A stretch of 64,000 bases of DNA from Glaciecola sp. HTCC2999 (lineage in GTDB: Bacteria > Pseudomonadota > Gammaproteobacteria > Enterobacterales > Alteromonadaceae): contig CATECQ010000042.1 in assembly GCA_949498985.1 (NCBI GenBank), positions 1 to 64,000 on the forward strand. The letters are read 5' to 3'. Numbering within the stretch: position 1 is the stretch's first letter; each line of letters begins with the position of its first letter. Positions 27,293 to 36,937 of the stretch are shown one piece after another. Made by a program: the position numbers and the translations under genes. A model generated the notes under the pieces. The model searched no databases. It was not told the origin of the DNA and saw nothing but the letters and a program-made list of their open reading frames with translations.

Positions 27293-29932
27293 TTAGTGTA
27301 TTTCTTCATATTGAAGAATACTCTTTGAAACTTTTTCAAACAAATCTCTGCTCAAGCCAGTGTGCGCTAGTAAACGGCGTAATTCTTTTATCATTAATTC
27401 ACGACGTTCTGGTGTATGTAATTGCCACTGTGTTAATGGGGTGATAATACGTGCTGCCACTTGTGAATTAACGTGATCTAGCTGCATCAAATACTGAGTC
27501 ATAAAATCATAACCTTTACCATTTGCAGCGTGAAAACCAGGTACGTTAAAAAAGGCAAAACTGCCTATTAATGCCCTCACTTTATTCGGGTTTTGAATAT
27601 TAAACATTGGATGAGCTTGTAATAAAGTTAACTGAGATAAAATGTCATCGCGCTCAACTGTCGCTTGAAGGGAGAACCATTTATCCATTACTACTAAATC
27701 ATGAGACCATTCATAGGCGAATTTATCCATCATTTTATAAAAACTATCGTCCTGAACAATCTGAGCAGCTTTGAGGCTAGATAATGTATCAGTCATATTA
27801 TTACTGTGCGTAAAATGTTCATATGCAAGATGATGATACGCTGGCTCATGAACTAAAAACTGAAGTAGTACACCGATTAAGCGTCTGTTATTGACTTGCA
27901 GTTGTTCATATTCATAAATAGGTTGATGCTCAATTAACGCACCATAATGATGTTCAAATACTGTTTTAAACTCATATAACATGTATTGAGTGACATTCTT
28001 TCGAGCTTGATGTAAGTGCAAAATGTCTCGTTTTGGTAAAGCTTGCAGTAAGGACTCAGTACTAGGTATTGATAATAATTCGGCCATCAATTCCGGTCGC
28101 GACATATTTTTATCTATCCATGATGATAATGTATCTAGCTGCAAAAATTGCTGCAATATTTCATTAACACTATTTTGATCAGATAGTGATACGTGATTAT
28201 CTACCAGGTACTGTACTGATTGAATATATAAACCTTGCATAGCTTCCCATTTAACAAAATCATCCTGACTTGATTGAATAATTCGTAGACGTTGAGCGGG
28301 TGTAAAGTGTTGATTTAATTTTACGGGTGCAGAAAAACCATTAAATAGTGTGACAATGCTTGATTCATCAACATCCGAAAACGACATTGTTAAACTACCT
28401 GTTGACATTACAACCACGCCATTACCCTGGTCTTCTTTCGCTTGAACGAGTTTCCCATCCGCTTGCAAACATTCATATTTAATCGGTAATACTAACGGAT
28501 GTTTTTTAGGTTGAGCCGATGTGCTTGGTGTCGCTTGCACTAGATTCAGTGTCAATAAACGTTGCTGGGCGTCATAGACTTGCTCAACAGTAATTTCAGG
28601 AGTGCCAGATTGACTATACCATCTTGAGAAATGTGACAAATCATAGTGATTTGCATCTTGCATGGCAGCCACAAAATCATCACAAGTCACTGCTTGACCA
28701 TCATGACGTTCAAAATAAAGTTGAATTCCCGCCTTAAACCCTGCATCGCCTAATAACGTATGCATCATTCGAATAACCTCTGCGCCTTTGTCATAAACGG
28801 TCACTGTATAAAAATTATTCATTTCAATGACTTCATCAGGGCGAATTGGGTGTGACATGGCAGATGCATCTTCAGCAAACTGATGAGAGCGCATGACATT
28901 GACTTGTTTAATACGATTACTTAAGGGAGATGTCATATCATGACTAAACCACTGATCACGATATACGGTTAAACCTTCTTTTAAACTTAATTGAAACCAA
29001 TCACGACAGGTAACTCGGTTACCTGTCCAATTATGAAAATATTCATGAGCTATAATCGATTCAATATTGAAGTAATCTTCATCTGTTGCAGAATCTGGTT
29101 GGGCCAAAACAAATTTACTATTAAAAATATTCAGCCCTTTGTTTTCCATTGCTCCCATATTAAAAAAATCGACCGCCACAATCATATACATATCTAAATC
29201 ATATTCTAAATTAAAGGTGTCTTCATCCCACTTCATTGATTTCTTCAATGATTGGATGGCATGTTGAGCTTGATATAAACGCCCTTTTTCTACAAAGACC
29301 TGCAAACAGACTTTTCGTTGAGAGCGTGTAATATATTGATCTTCAAGTACATCAAAATCACCGGCGACAAGTGCGAACAAATAGGCCGGCTTTTTAAACG
29401 GATCATGCCATGTAACAAAATGACGTCCATCAACTAAATCACCGGAATCTATGACATTGCCATTACTCAATAGAAATGGATAAGCTTTTTTATCGGCTCG
29501 AACTGTGACAGTAAATATTGATAAAACATCAGGTCTATCTAGATAATAAGTAATACGTCTAAAGCCTTCGGCTTCACATTGAGTGCAAAATGCATCAGAG
29601 GCATAATAAAGCCCCTCTAGGGAAGTATTATGCTTTGGATCAATTCTTGTTGTTATAGTTAAAATAAAGTTTTCAGGCAGATTTTTGATAATAAGCTGCG
29701 TATCGGATACTTCAAATTCATTCTCATCTAGACGGCGACCATCCAACGATAAGGAAATAAGCTCAAGTTCATAACCATCCAGAATAAGTGCATCTTTGGA
29801 ATTAATATCCACTCTACAAATTGATAATTGAGACGTCACGATCGTCGCTTCAGGAACTAAATCAAAGATTAAATCAACACACTCAATCTGAAATTTCGGT
29901 ACTTGATAATCTAATCGTTTTTTTACTTGCAC
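27293..29932 (-). CDS. pepN: Aminopeptidase N (M1 family)
   Basis: Broad-specificity cytoplasmic zinc aminopeptidase for peptide turnover. At 879 residues it has the usual length. The exopeptidase motif is MGAMENKGL (near 260), the zinc site HEYFH is at 296-300 with the third ligand Glu in LKEGLTVYRD (about 319), and the catalytic Tyr region is FNNFYTVTVYDKGAEV-like (MNNFYTVTVYDKG). The C-terminal helical domain is complete. Its stop is followed by 211 bases before the DUF1302 gene. It lies 9 bases downstream of... upstream in transcription is nothing closer than the divergent side, and the NhaC gene upstream ends 10 bases before its start, so it is probably co-transcribed with nhaC. Confidence 0.96.
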   Translation of the reverse strand: MQVKKRLDYQVPKFQIECVDLIFDLVPEATIVTSQLSICRVDINSKDALILDGYELELISLSLDGRRLDENEFEVSDTQLIIKNLPENFILTITTRIDPKHNTSLEGLYYASDAFCTQCEAEGFRRITYYLDRPDVLSIFTVTVRADKKAYPFLLSNGNVIDSGDLVDGRHFVTWHDPFKKPAYLFALVAGDFDVLEDQYITRSQRKVCLQVFVEKGRLYQAQHAIQSLKKSMKWDEDTFNLEYDLDMYMIVAVDFFNMGAMENKGLNIFNSKFVLAQPDSATDEDYFNIESIIAHEYFHNWTGNRVTCRDWFQLSLKEGLTVYRDQWFSHDMTSPLSNRIKQVNVMRSHQFAEDASAMSHPIRPDEVIEMNNFYTVTVYDKGAEVIRMMHTLLGDAGFKAGIQLYFERHDGQAVTCDDFVAAMQDANHYDLSHFSRWYSQSGTPEITVEQVYDAQQRLLTLNLVQATPSTSAQPKKHPLVLPIKYECLQADGKLVQAKEDQGNGVVVMSTGSLTMSFSDVDESSIVTLFNGFSAPVKLNQHFTPAQRLRIIQSSQDDFVKWEAMQGLYIQSVQYLVDNHVSLSDQNSVNEILQQFLQLDTLSSWIDKNMSRPELMAELLSIPSTESLLQALPKRDILHLHQARKNVTQYMLYEFKTVFEHHYGALIEHQPIYEYEQLQVNNRRLIGVLLQFLVHEPAYHHLAYEHFTHSNNMTDTLSSLKAAQIVQDDSFYKMMDKFAYEWSHDLVVMDKWFSLQATVERDDILSQLTLLQAHPMFNIQNPNKVRALIGSFAFFNVPGFHAANGKGYDFMTQYLMQLDHVNSQVAARIITPLTQWQLHTPERRELMIKELRRLLAHTGLSRDLFEKVSKSILQYEEIH

Positions 29933-29941
29933 AAGACATCC

Positions 29942-31408
29942 TTATTGAGCGGGTTTAACTACTGACTCTGGTGGTGTTAATTTAAGGATTTTGATGCCCA
30001 AATATGCATATATCACAGCTAAAACCGGATTAATTAAATTAAAAAACGCAAAGAAAATATACGTAAAAGGATGTACCAACAACACACTATGCATGTAAGC
30101 ACCGCAAGTATTCCATGGAATAAGAGGCGATGTTAACGTTCCTCCGTCTTCTAAACTTCGTGATAAATTGAGTTGGTGAAAACCGCGTTCAGTAAATGCA
30201 TCTTTAAACATTCGTCCAGGCATAACAATCGATATATATTGGTCTGCTGTAATGATGTTAGTACCCAAACACGTTAAAATTGTACGTGAAACTAGCTGGC
30301 CTGCTGATGTTGCCCCTTTTAAACAAGCCGCCACAATTCGGTTTAACAAACCTACATGCTCTAACACCGCACCAAATGACATTGCACAGATGATTAACCA
30401 TATTGTATTAAGCATGGAAGACATACCGCCACGCGACAATAAGTCATTTAGATTATCATCGGATGTACTAAAAATAACACCATCAAACAATGCAGACCAT
30501 ACAACAATAATTTGATTTACCCAGCCTGCATGTTGAGTTGTCACTAATGTATTAATTAATTCAGTTTGAAACAATAGCGACCATACACCACCTATTAAAG
30601 CACCGATAGCGACTGCAGGAAAAGCTGGCATTTTTCGGATAGCTAACACTAATAAAATAATTAAGGGAATAAGCATTTCGATCCCTAAAATAAAATATTG
30701 GTCTAATACAGTTTGCATTTGTTCAATACGTTCAGCTGAACCTGACGTATCTTCACTAAAACCTAAGATTAAAAATAGCAACAAAGAAAGAATAAAACTC
30801 GGCACAGTCGTCCAAAGCATATAACGAATATGCTCAAACAAATCAGTTCCAGCAATCGCCGGGGCTAAGTTAGTCGTTTCGGACAAAGGAGATATTTTAT
30901 CGCCAAAATATGCGCCAGAAACGACGGCTCCAGCCGTTATAGCAAGAGACATTTCCATGCCCGTTGCAACACCGATTAATGCGACACCCACTGTAGCAGC
31001 TGTTGTCCATGAACTGCCAATGCTCATTGCTACCACCGCACAAATGAGACATGTAGCGGCATAAAAGAAGGAAGGATTCAATAAATCCAAACCAAAATAT
31101 ATTAAAGTAGGCACAGTACCCGCTAGCATCCATGTACCAATCAAAGAGCCAACAGCTAACAGAATAAGACACGCACCTAAAGACATTGAAATCCCTTTGA
31201 CGATCCCTTTTTCAATACTGGCCCATGTATGACCATTTTTTAAACCAATAATTGCCGTAACCCCCATCGCCATTAATAAAGCAATTTGGTTGGGCCCATA
31301 AGAAGAATCATCTTCAAATAAATAAACCGCTGACCCCATCATTAACACCAATAACACTAATGGGATGAGCGCATCCATCAACGAAGGAGACTTAATTTCC
31401 TGTGACAT
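29942..31408 (-). CDS. nhaC: NhaC family Na+/H+ antiporter
   Basis: A 488-residue inner-membrane protein with about 11-12 hydrophobic segments. Family landmarks include SIGSSWTTAATVGVALIGVATGM, SGAYFGDKISPLSETTNLAPA and the C-terminal LEDGGTLTSPLIPWNTCGAYM, all typical of NhaC-type antiporters that exchange sodium for protons. This suits a marine organism. The gene follows an NSS-type sodium symporter by 17 bases and precedes pepN by 9 bases, giving a probable transporter-peptidase operon. An AGGA ribosome-binding site precedes the ATG. Substrate (sodium, or possibly an organic anion exchange as in some members) is inferred. Confidence 0.9.
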   Translation of the reverse strand: MSQEIKSPSLMDALIPLVLLVLMMGSAVYLFEDDSSYGPNQIALLMAMGVTAIIGLKNGHTWASIEKGIVKGISMSLGACLILLAVGSLIGTWMLAGTVPTLIYFGLDLLNPSFFYAATCLICAVVAMSIGSSWTTAATVGVALIGVATGMEMSLAITAGAVVSGAYFGDKISPLSETTNLAPAIAGTDLFEHIRYMLWTTVPSFILSLLLFLILGFSEDTSGSAERIEQMQTVLDQYFILGIEMLIPLIILLVLAIRKMPAFPAVAIGALIGGVWSLLFQTELINTLVTTQHAGWVNQIIVVWSALFDGVIFSTSDDNLNDLLSRGGMSSMLNTIWLIICAMSFGAVLEHVGLLNRIVAACLKGATSAGQLVSRTILTCLGTNIITADQYISIVMPGRMFKDAFTERGFHQLNLSRSLEDGGTLTSPLIPWNTCGAYMHSVLLVHPFTYIFFAFFNLINPVLAVIYAYLGIKILKLTPPESVVKPAQ

Positions 31409-31425
31409 CTGGATTTCCTAGGAGG

Positions 31426-32760
31426 TTAAATGACTGAACGAATAAACATCACAGCAATAATGATTGGACAAATAAACTTCACATAAACAGGCCAGATCTT
31501 CCAAAAAAAGGAATGTTCAGCACCTGCATACCCGGCTTTTAATTCGGTCAAAATATGATTTCGTTTCCATATCCAACCCACAAAGATGCACATCAATACA
31601 CCTAAAAGAGGCTGAGAATATTGCGTCGTTATACTAATTACCAAGCCAAACAAATCACCAAAATTGAAAATAATCATGGTACTAAGCGTGAGTATAAATA
31701 GGGTCATCAACCACACCGAACGATTTCGTGAAATCTGTTGATTCTCAACGAGATAAGAAACAGGCACTTCTAGCATCGAAATAGAAGAAGTTACCGCCGC
31801 TATACTCATTAAGGCAAAAAACACGCCAGCAATAATGATTCCTATAAATCCAATCGAAGCGAATAAATTAGGTAATACATTGAATATCAGTGCATCACCT
31901 TCTATCAATGCGCCTGTCTCAGTAAAAATAGCAACCCCATTAGCTTGAGCCACGTACATAGCAGGTATAATTAGCATACCTGCAAGCACTGCTACACCAA
32001 TATCGACTAAGGCAACTGAAGCACCTAATACAGGCAAATTTTCATTTTTAGCAATATAAGAACCATAAACAAGCATCGTTCCAACCCCCAAAGACATTGA
32101 AAAGAAAGCCTGACCCATGGCACTTATTAATAAGTTTTGGTCAAATATTTTAGTGAAATCTGGAATTAGGTAGGCACGCCACCCGTCAATTGCACCGTTT
32201 TGAAATGACACATAAATGGTTAAAATAATAATTAATAACACGAGCGTCGGCATGAGACGTACCGACCACTTCTCAATACCTTGTTTAATGCCACCAGAGA
32301 CAATGGCGCCAGTGAATACAAGAAATATCAAACAAAACAACCAATTCCTGCCTACAGAAAAATCAACCAACCAGACTAAATTTGATTTACTGGTTATCAA
32401 CGTCAGTATTGATTCCACCAAATAAGCCAACATCCATCCAGCGACAATGGCATAAAAAGATAAGATAAGCGATGCTGTTAAAGCCCCCCAAAAACCCACG
32501 AAACGACCGACTTTTGAACCGGTTATATTTTCTAATGCATCAACCACATTAGCTCGTGTTGCACGACCAATAATGAGTTCGGCCATTAAAACAGGATAAG
32601 CGAGGAAAAAGGCTAGTATAAGATATACCAAAACGAATGCAGCACCGCCATTCTGGGCCACTTGGGAAGGAAACCCCCAAATATTACCTAGACCAACGGC
32701 AGAACCTGCCGCAGCTAAAATAAAACCAAGACGAGAAGAAAACTCACCGCGAGCACTCAT
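31426..32760 (-). CDS. Sodium-dependent transporter, NSS (SNF) family
   Basis: A 444-residue LeuT-fold protein with the defining first segment RLGFILAAAGSAVGLGNIWGFP, which carries the unwound sodium/substrate site of TM1, and about 11 hydrophobic helices. Members couple sodium entry to uptake of amino acids or related compounds. The ATG at 32760 follows AAGGGG. It is the first gene of the unit with nhaC and pepN; the sodium exporter next to a sodium symporter is a sensible pairing, and pepN would release amino acids in the same setting. The substrate cannot be told from sequence. Confidence 0.92.
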   Translation of the reverse strand: MSARGEFSSRLGFILAAAGSAVGLGNIWGFPSQVAQNGGAAFVLVYLILAFFLAYPVLMAELIIGRATRANVVDALENITGSKVGRFVGFWGALTASLILSFYAIVAGWMLAYLVESILTLITSKSNLVWLVDFSVGRNWLFCLIFLVFTGAIVSGGIKQGIEKWSVRLMPTLVLLIIILTIYVSFQNGAIDGWRAYLIPDFTKIFDQNLLISAMGQAFFSMSLGVGTMLVYGSYIAKNENLPVLGASVALVDIGVAVLAGMLIIPAMYVAQANGVAIFTETGALIEGDALIFNVLPNLFASIGFIGIIIAGVFFALMSIAAVTSSISMLEVPVSYLVENQQISRNRSVWLMTLFILTLSTMIIFNFGDLFGLVISITTQYSQPLLGVLMCIFVGWIWKRNHILTELKAGYAGAEHSFFWKIWPVYVKFICPIIIAVMFIRSVI

Positions 32761-32834
32761 TGTATCCCCTTATTATTATTGTTGGGATAGTAATATGTTC
32801 CTATATAACCGGATACATTAGGAATCTATACTAT

Positions 32835-34877
32835 TTATTTTATTGCAAACTTGGACGTGCCAATCAAATCATATGTAATGTTAGCAGCCTCATCTAATAA
32901 TGGATCGATATCCAACACATCATCGGGTAAGTCTTCCATGGATTTAATGGGTGCTAAACCTTTACGTTGTAGACGTTCGTTTGTTCTTGCTAAACGTTTA
33001 GATTGGCTTTCTTTTTGTTCAGCTAAGCGCTCAGACTCAACTAAAGAAATGTAATTTCTATCTTTTTTCGATTGATACTCATCAATATCAGCGAAAATAT
33101 AAGCAAACTCTGGATTTTGCATGACCCGTTTTTTATGCTTGGCAGTTAAAATATCAATCGTATCTTGAGTGTTAGAAAAGGACGTATAAGTAGCTCGATT
33201 TATACTATCATAAGGTAAAGCATTTTCTTCCTGACTTTCACCCCACTCTTCAGGTACAACGGCAGAAGGATATAGAATATCGGGAATCACACCGATATGT
33301 TGCGTACTGCTTCCACTAATACGATAAAACTTTGCTGTAGTAAATTGAATACTACCTAGAGGGTTTTCATTTAAATCGTAATAACGCCCTAACCCTTTAT
33401 GACGTTGCACCGTTCCTTTACCAAATGTTTGTTCACCAATCACAATGGCACGGTTATAATCTTGCATAGCGGCTGCGAAAATTTCAGAAGCAGAGGCACT
33501 ATAACGATCAACTAACACGGTTAATGGACCGGCGTAATGAATAACACCATCATTATCTCGTTCAATCTGCACACTGCCAGTATGATTTCGAACCTGAACC
33601 ACCGGACCACTATCAATAAATAACCCCGTCAATGTCCTAGATTCATTCAACGAGCCACCACCGTTACCCCGTAAATCGATGATAATCCCGCTGACATTAT
33701 CTTTTTTCAAATCACTAATTAACGATCTAACATGGCTCGTTAAACCATTATAAAATGAAGGGATCTCAATCACACCCAAAGGCATGGTGTCGCCTAATGT
33801 CGACTCGGGCACATACACTTCTGATTGCGCTTGTTGATCTTCTAGTTTGATTTTATCGCGCACAAACTCAATGAGTTCATATTTTTTCGTCTCGCTATCA
33901 CCCTTTAGCACTTGAAGTTTTACAATAGAACCCTTCGGACCTTTTATCAGTTCTACCACTTCATCTAAACGCCAACCAACTACATCAACAATTTCGCCTT
34001 TTTCTTGACCGACACCGACAATCTTATCTTCAGGTTTTAACTTTCCAGATTTATCAGCAGGGCCACCTGCAATTATCTTACGAACGACTGTATGCTCATC
34101 TTCGATTTGCAATGACGCACCAATACCTTCGAACGATAAATTCATTTGCATTTGGAAACGTTCAGCACTTCTTGGCGATAAATAACTAGTATGTGCTTCG
34201 ATTGAACGTGAAAATGCGTTCATTAAACTTTGAAAAACATCTTCAGAATTAGTTTGATACAAACGCTTAATGTTTCGTTGATATCGTTTTTTTAATATCG
34301 CTTTCGCTTCATCTAACGTTTTATCTGCCAGCTTCAAATTTAATAAATCGTATTTAACTCTTTGACGCCATAATTCATTCATTTCTGAAATAGAAACTGC
34401 CCACTGAGCATCTTCACGATCATAATAGAATTTATCATCGGCTTTATTAAAATTATATTCGTTATCTAACAAGCTGATAGCATAAAGTAATCTTGCCTCA
34501 CGACGCTCTAAATTAGTCTGATAAATTTTATAAGCGGTGGTTAGATCCCCTATCATCAAAAAATCATCAAACGTCGAGGCATATTTTTCAAATTGCTTGA
34601 TGTCTGACGCTAAAAAGAAGTTTTTGTTAAAATCTAGATTACGCAAAAATCGCGTGAAAATTTTTCCTGACAAATTATCATCTAAGGTAAATTTCTTATA
34701 ATGGTTTCGGGCGTACGTATTAACAATACGTTTGGCTGATTTAGCATGTTGAGGTTCTTGAGTGAGTACAGGTAACGCTTCGAGTTCAGGTGTCAAATTT
34801 GATATCGCTGCTGTGACTGTCAGCGAACACAATGAAAGAGTAACAACACTAAATGATTGAGCGAGGCGTTTGTACAT
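32835..34877 (-). CDS. prc: Carboxy-terminal processing protease Prc (Tsp)
   Basis: A 680-residue periplasmic serine protease of family S41. Signal peptide MYKRLAQSFSVVTLSLCSLTVTA. The PDZ domain is at about 240-330 (GIGASLQIEDEHTVVRKIIAGGPADKSGKL), followed by the protease core with DLRGNGGGSLNES, the catalytic Ser in DRYSASASEIFAAA and the catalytic Lys in GEQTFGKGTVQ. Prc trims proteins at the C-terminus, including cell-wall hydrolases and tagged periplasmic proteins. It starts 4 bases after the proQ stop, the same proQ-prc order as in E. coli. Confidence 0.96.
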   Translation of the reverse strand: MYKRLAQSFSVVTLSLCSLTVTAAISNLTPELEALPVLTQEPQHAKSAKRIVNTYARNHYKKFTLDDNLSGKIFTRFLRNLDFNKNFFLASDIKQFEKYASTFDDFLMIGDLTTAYKIYQTNLERREARLLYAISLLDNEYNFNKADDKFYYDREDAQWAVSISEMNELWRQRVKYDLLNLKLADKTLDEAKAILKKRYQRNIKRLYQTNSEDVFQSLMNAFSRSIEAHTSYLSPRSAERFQMQMNLSFEGIGASLQIEDEHTVVRKIIAGGPADKSGKLKPEDKIVGVGQEKGEIVDVVGWRLDEVVELIKGPKGSIVKLQVLKGDSETKKYELIEFVRDKIKLEDQQAQSEVYVPESTLGDTMPLGVIEIPSFYNGLTSHVRSLISDLKKDNVSGIIIDLRGNGGGSLNESRTLTGLFIDSGPVVQVRNHTGSVQIERDNDGVIHYAGPLTVLVDRYSASASEIFAAAMQDYNRAIVIGEQTFGKGTVQRHKGLGRYYDLNENPLGSIQFTTAKFYRISGSSTQHIGVIPDILYPSAVVPEEWGESQEENALPYDSINRATYTSFSNTQDTIDILTAKHKKRVMQNPEFAYIFADIDEYQSKKDRNYISLVESERLAEQKESQSKRLARTNERLQRKGLAPIKSMEDLPDDVLDIDPLLDEAANITYDLIGTSKFAIK

Positions 34878-34881
34878 ACCA

Positions 34882-35514
34882 TTATTTCCCGTGATTCATT
34901 AACCGTAATTGATCCTGACTTACTTTAACGACCATACCTGTATTTAATTGAACCTGAATCCCATCTTTTTGAATATCTTTGATGACAGCAGGCATAGGTG
35001 ATTTACCTACCTTTACTGATACGGCAGTACCTGCTTTAAGATCGGTTTCAGATAACTTAACCGCAACTGGTTTAGGAGCATTTTTTTTAGCCTGTTGAGT
35101 GGTCAATTTGTTGACACTCGGTTTGTTTTTAAACGTTTTATTGGTGGCTGCTTTCTTTTTAGGTGTATTTTTTTTACTAGCGGCGACTTTCGCTTTACTT
35201 GTTTCAAGTTGAGAGGCGGCAAAATCTGCATGTTCTTTATCAATTACATCGCCTTCGACGCCATCTAAGTCGACACGACGCGCATTTTCTTTCAATGCTT
35301 CAAGATAACGCCAAGAATTAGTGTAATGTCTGAGTGTTGAACGTAGCGTTGTTTTTGATACACGTTCATCATTTTCTAAGCGTGTAACAAGATCCTGAAA
35401 AACACCTATTTTAAGTGGTTTAGCTGGGCCTTTTGTAGAGAAACAATCGGGAAATAATTCAGCAAGTAAGGCTATGACAGCTTTGCTGTCTGTGATTTTT
35501 TGAGGGTTTTCCAT
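34882..35514 (-). CDS. proQ: RNA chaperone ProQ
   Basis: A 210-residue RNA-binding protein that stabilises mRNAs and small RNAs, binding mainly 3' hairpins. The FinO-like domain covers about residues 1-120 (LAELFPDCF, PLKIGVFQDL, LRSTLRHYTNSWRYLEAL). A Lys/Ala/Thr-rich flexible linker (about 108-155) leads to a Tudor-like C-terminal domain (LKAGTAVSVKVGKSPMPAVI). It is followed closely by prc and preceded by the 95-residue acidic ORF and msrC in one leftward unit. Confidence 0.95.
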   Translation of the reverse strand: MENPQKITDSKAVIALLAELFPDCFSTKGPAKPLKIGVFQDLVTRLENDERVSKTTLRSTLRHYTNSWRYLEALKENARRVDLDGVEGDVIDKEHADFAASQLETSKAKVAASKKNTPKKKAATNKTFKNKPSVNKLTTQQAKKNAPKPVAVKLSETDLKAGTAVSVKVGKSPMPAVIKDIQKDGIQVQLNTGMVVKVSQDQLRLMNHGK

Positions 35515-35528
35515 TAATATTTGTTTTT

Positions 35529-35816
35529 TTAAAGCTCATCGATGAGTGTATCATCCCAAGATGCGAGCAAATGATCAACCCAATCATGCAGATCATCATC
35601 ATCTATTTCTACAATTTGAGGTTCATTTACCCAAGTTTCCCAACAATAATGTAAACACTTCTCAATACTTTCGACTGGCATATCCTCATCCATTTTGTCG
35701 TAAACCAAATGTAATAAGGTATTTAATGAATCACTAGCATCAATTGGATCTTGATGATAATCCAGCATATCTTCTGGGGTCGATAATACTACATGAATAT
35801 CTACTAAATATTTCAT
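35529..35816 (-). CDS. Small acidic conserved-looking protein of unknown function
   Basis: A 95-residue protein that I do not recognise. It is very acidic, with clusters of Asp/Glu (EIDDDDLHDWVDHLL), and is predicted to be mostly helical with three Trp in the C-terminal half. It is read as real because it overlaps the msrC stop by 4 bases (ATGA) and lies 14 bases before proQ, all in the same direction. The acidic charge next to the basic RNA chaperone ProQ is suggestive of a partner but nothing in the sequence proves it. Confidence 0.65.
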   Translation of the reverse strand: MKYLVDIHVVLSTPEDMLDYHQDPIDASDSLNTLLHLVYDKMDEDMPVESIEKCLHYCWETWVNEPQIVEIDDDDLHDWVDHLLASWDDTLIDEL

Positions 35817-36274
35817 TGTTTAAATCTTTCTATCTGTTGGGTCAATATAAAAGCAATTTCGACCAAACCCATTTCGTCTTCTTCGCTGAATCTATTTTCA
35901 ATTGGTGCATCTATATCTAACACACCAAATAATTCCCCGTTAACGACTAATGGCACTACAATTTCAGAGTTAGAAGCTGCATCACAGGCAATATGACCCG
36001 GGAATGAATGAACATTGGCCACACGTTGAACGGTTAATGATTTTGCGGACGTTCCACACACGCCTTTTCCTATAGGAATACGGATGCATGCTGGTTTGCC
36101 TTGAAATGGACCTAGTACTAACTCATCATCTTTATATAGATAAAAACCAGCCCAATTAATTTGGTCTAATTCCATAAACAATAGACTACTAATATTCGCT
36201 AAATTAGCTATGGTGTCTGATTCGTCACCTAATAATGCAATTACTTGTTGTTGCAGGGTCTGATAATTGGTCAT
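35813..36274 (-). CDS. msrC: Free methionine-(R)-sulfoxide reductase (GAF domain)
   Basis: Reduces free methionine-R-sulfoxide. The 153-residue GAF domain has the three functional cysteines at C63 (PACIRIP), C73 (GKGVCGTS) and C97 (GHIACDAASNSE), with the same 10- and 24-residue spacing as E. coli MsrC/YebR (84, 94, 118). It is translationally coupled (ATGA) to the acidic ORF and lies upstream of proQ-prc, as yebR does in the E. coli neighbourhood. The 145 bases upstream contain no gene. Confidence 0.94.
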   Translation of the reverse strand: MTNYQTLQQQVIALLGDESDTIANLANISSLLFMELDQINWAGFYLYKDDELVLGPFQGKPACIRIPIGKGVCGTSAKSLTVQRVANVHSFPGHIACDAASNSEIVVPLVVNGELFGVLDIDAPIENRFSEEDEMGLVEIAFILTQQIERFKQ

Positions 36275-36419
36275 ACGTGATTATTTTTAAAATGAAAGTG
36301 ACTTAATATTACTTTATATATGTCATTAACACGAGCTTCAATCTCATAGACACATTGTAAATAGACACAATCCACAATAAACAGGTTGTTTTATGTGCTA
36401 TACATAATAACTAAGTACT

Positions 36420-36920
36420 TCAAATTTTATGATTGTTATTATTATCACGACTATTTTGAATCAACGTATTGGAACGGTCGTAAGATTGTTTTGCAAGACG
36501 ATCATACAAAATAACATTGCCTGTTGCTCCCAAGTTCATGCTGTTAAAAGTAGGTACATAAACGACTGCATCAGCTACTTCTACGAGCTCAATAGGGACT
36601 GAACCATCTTCAGGTCCTAAAATATAATAGGCATTTTCAGGGTGCGTAAATTCTGGAAGTGGAATAGCATTTTCCACAAGCTCTACTACGACAACACTCG
36701 CTCCTTGAGGTTTAAATGCAAGTAGATCATCTACCCCTACTGTGGGGATCTTATCGCGCATTCGTTGAGTATCGGCATTGAATTCTTTAGCATAACCAAA
36801 ACGCTGTCCTGTATAGTAAACCGCACTGACCCCGTAGCAACCTGCAGCGCGCAAGATACTCGCAACGTTACTTGCTGATTTTGGATTAATTAACCCGATT
36901 GTGACTGTCGTGTAATTCAT
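36420..36920 (-). CDS. TrmH/SpoU family RNA methyltransferase
   Basis: A 166-residue SPOUT methyltransferase lacking an extra N-terminal domain, similar in size to TrmL. Family motifs are the N-terminal NPKSASNVASILRAAGCYG (motif 1), YYILGPEDGSVPIELV (motif 2) and VPTFNSMNLGATGNVILYDRL (motif 3), which together form the knotted SAM site. The target is probably a tRNA or rRNA 2'-O-ribose; I cannot tell which. The last 20 residues are polar and Asn-rich. It starts 17 bases after the end of the SpmAB-like gene. Confidence 0.88.
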   Translation of the reverse strand: MNYTTVTIGLINPKSASNVASILRAAGCYGVSAVYYTGQRFGYAKEFNADTQRMRDKIPTVGVDDLLAFKPQGASVVVVELVENAIPLPEFTHPENAYYILGPEDGSVPIELVEVADAVVYVPTFNSMNLGATGNVILYDRLAKQSYDRSNTLIQNSRDNNNNHKI

Positions 36921-36937
36921 TTCTTATTCTTATTTTA

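Noticed and set aside
32761-32834. TTCCTA/TAGGAA inverted repeat between prc and the NSS transporter
   Set aside because: Short stem with a long loop and no T-run; no reason to call it a terminator or operator.
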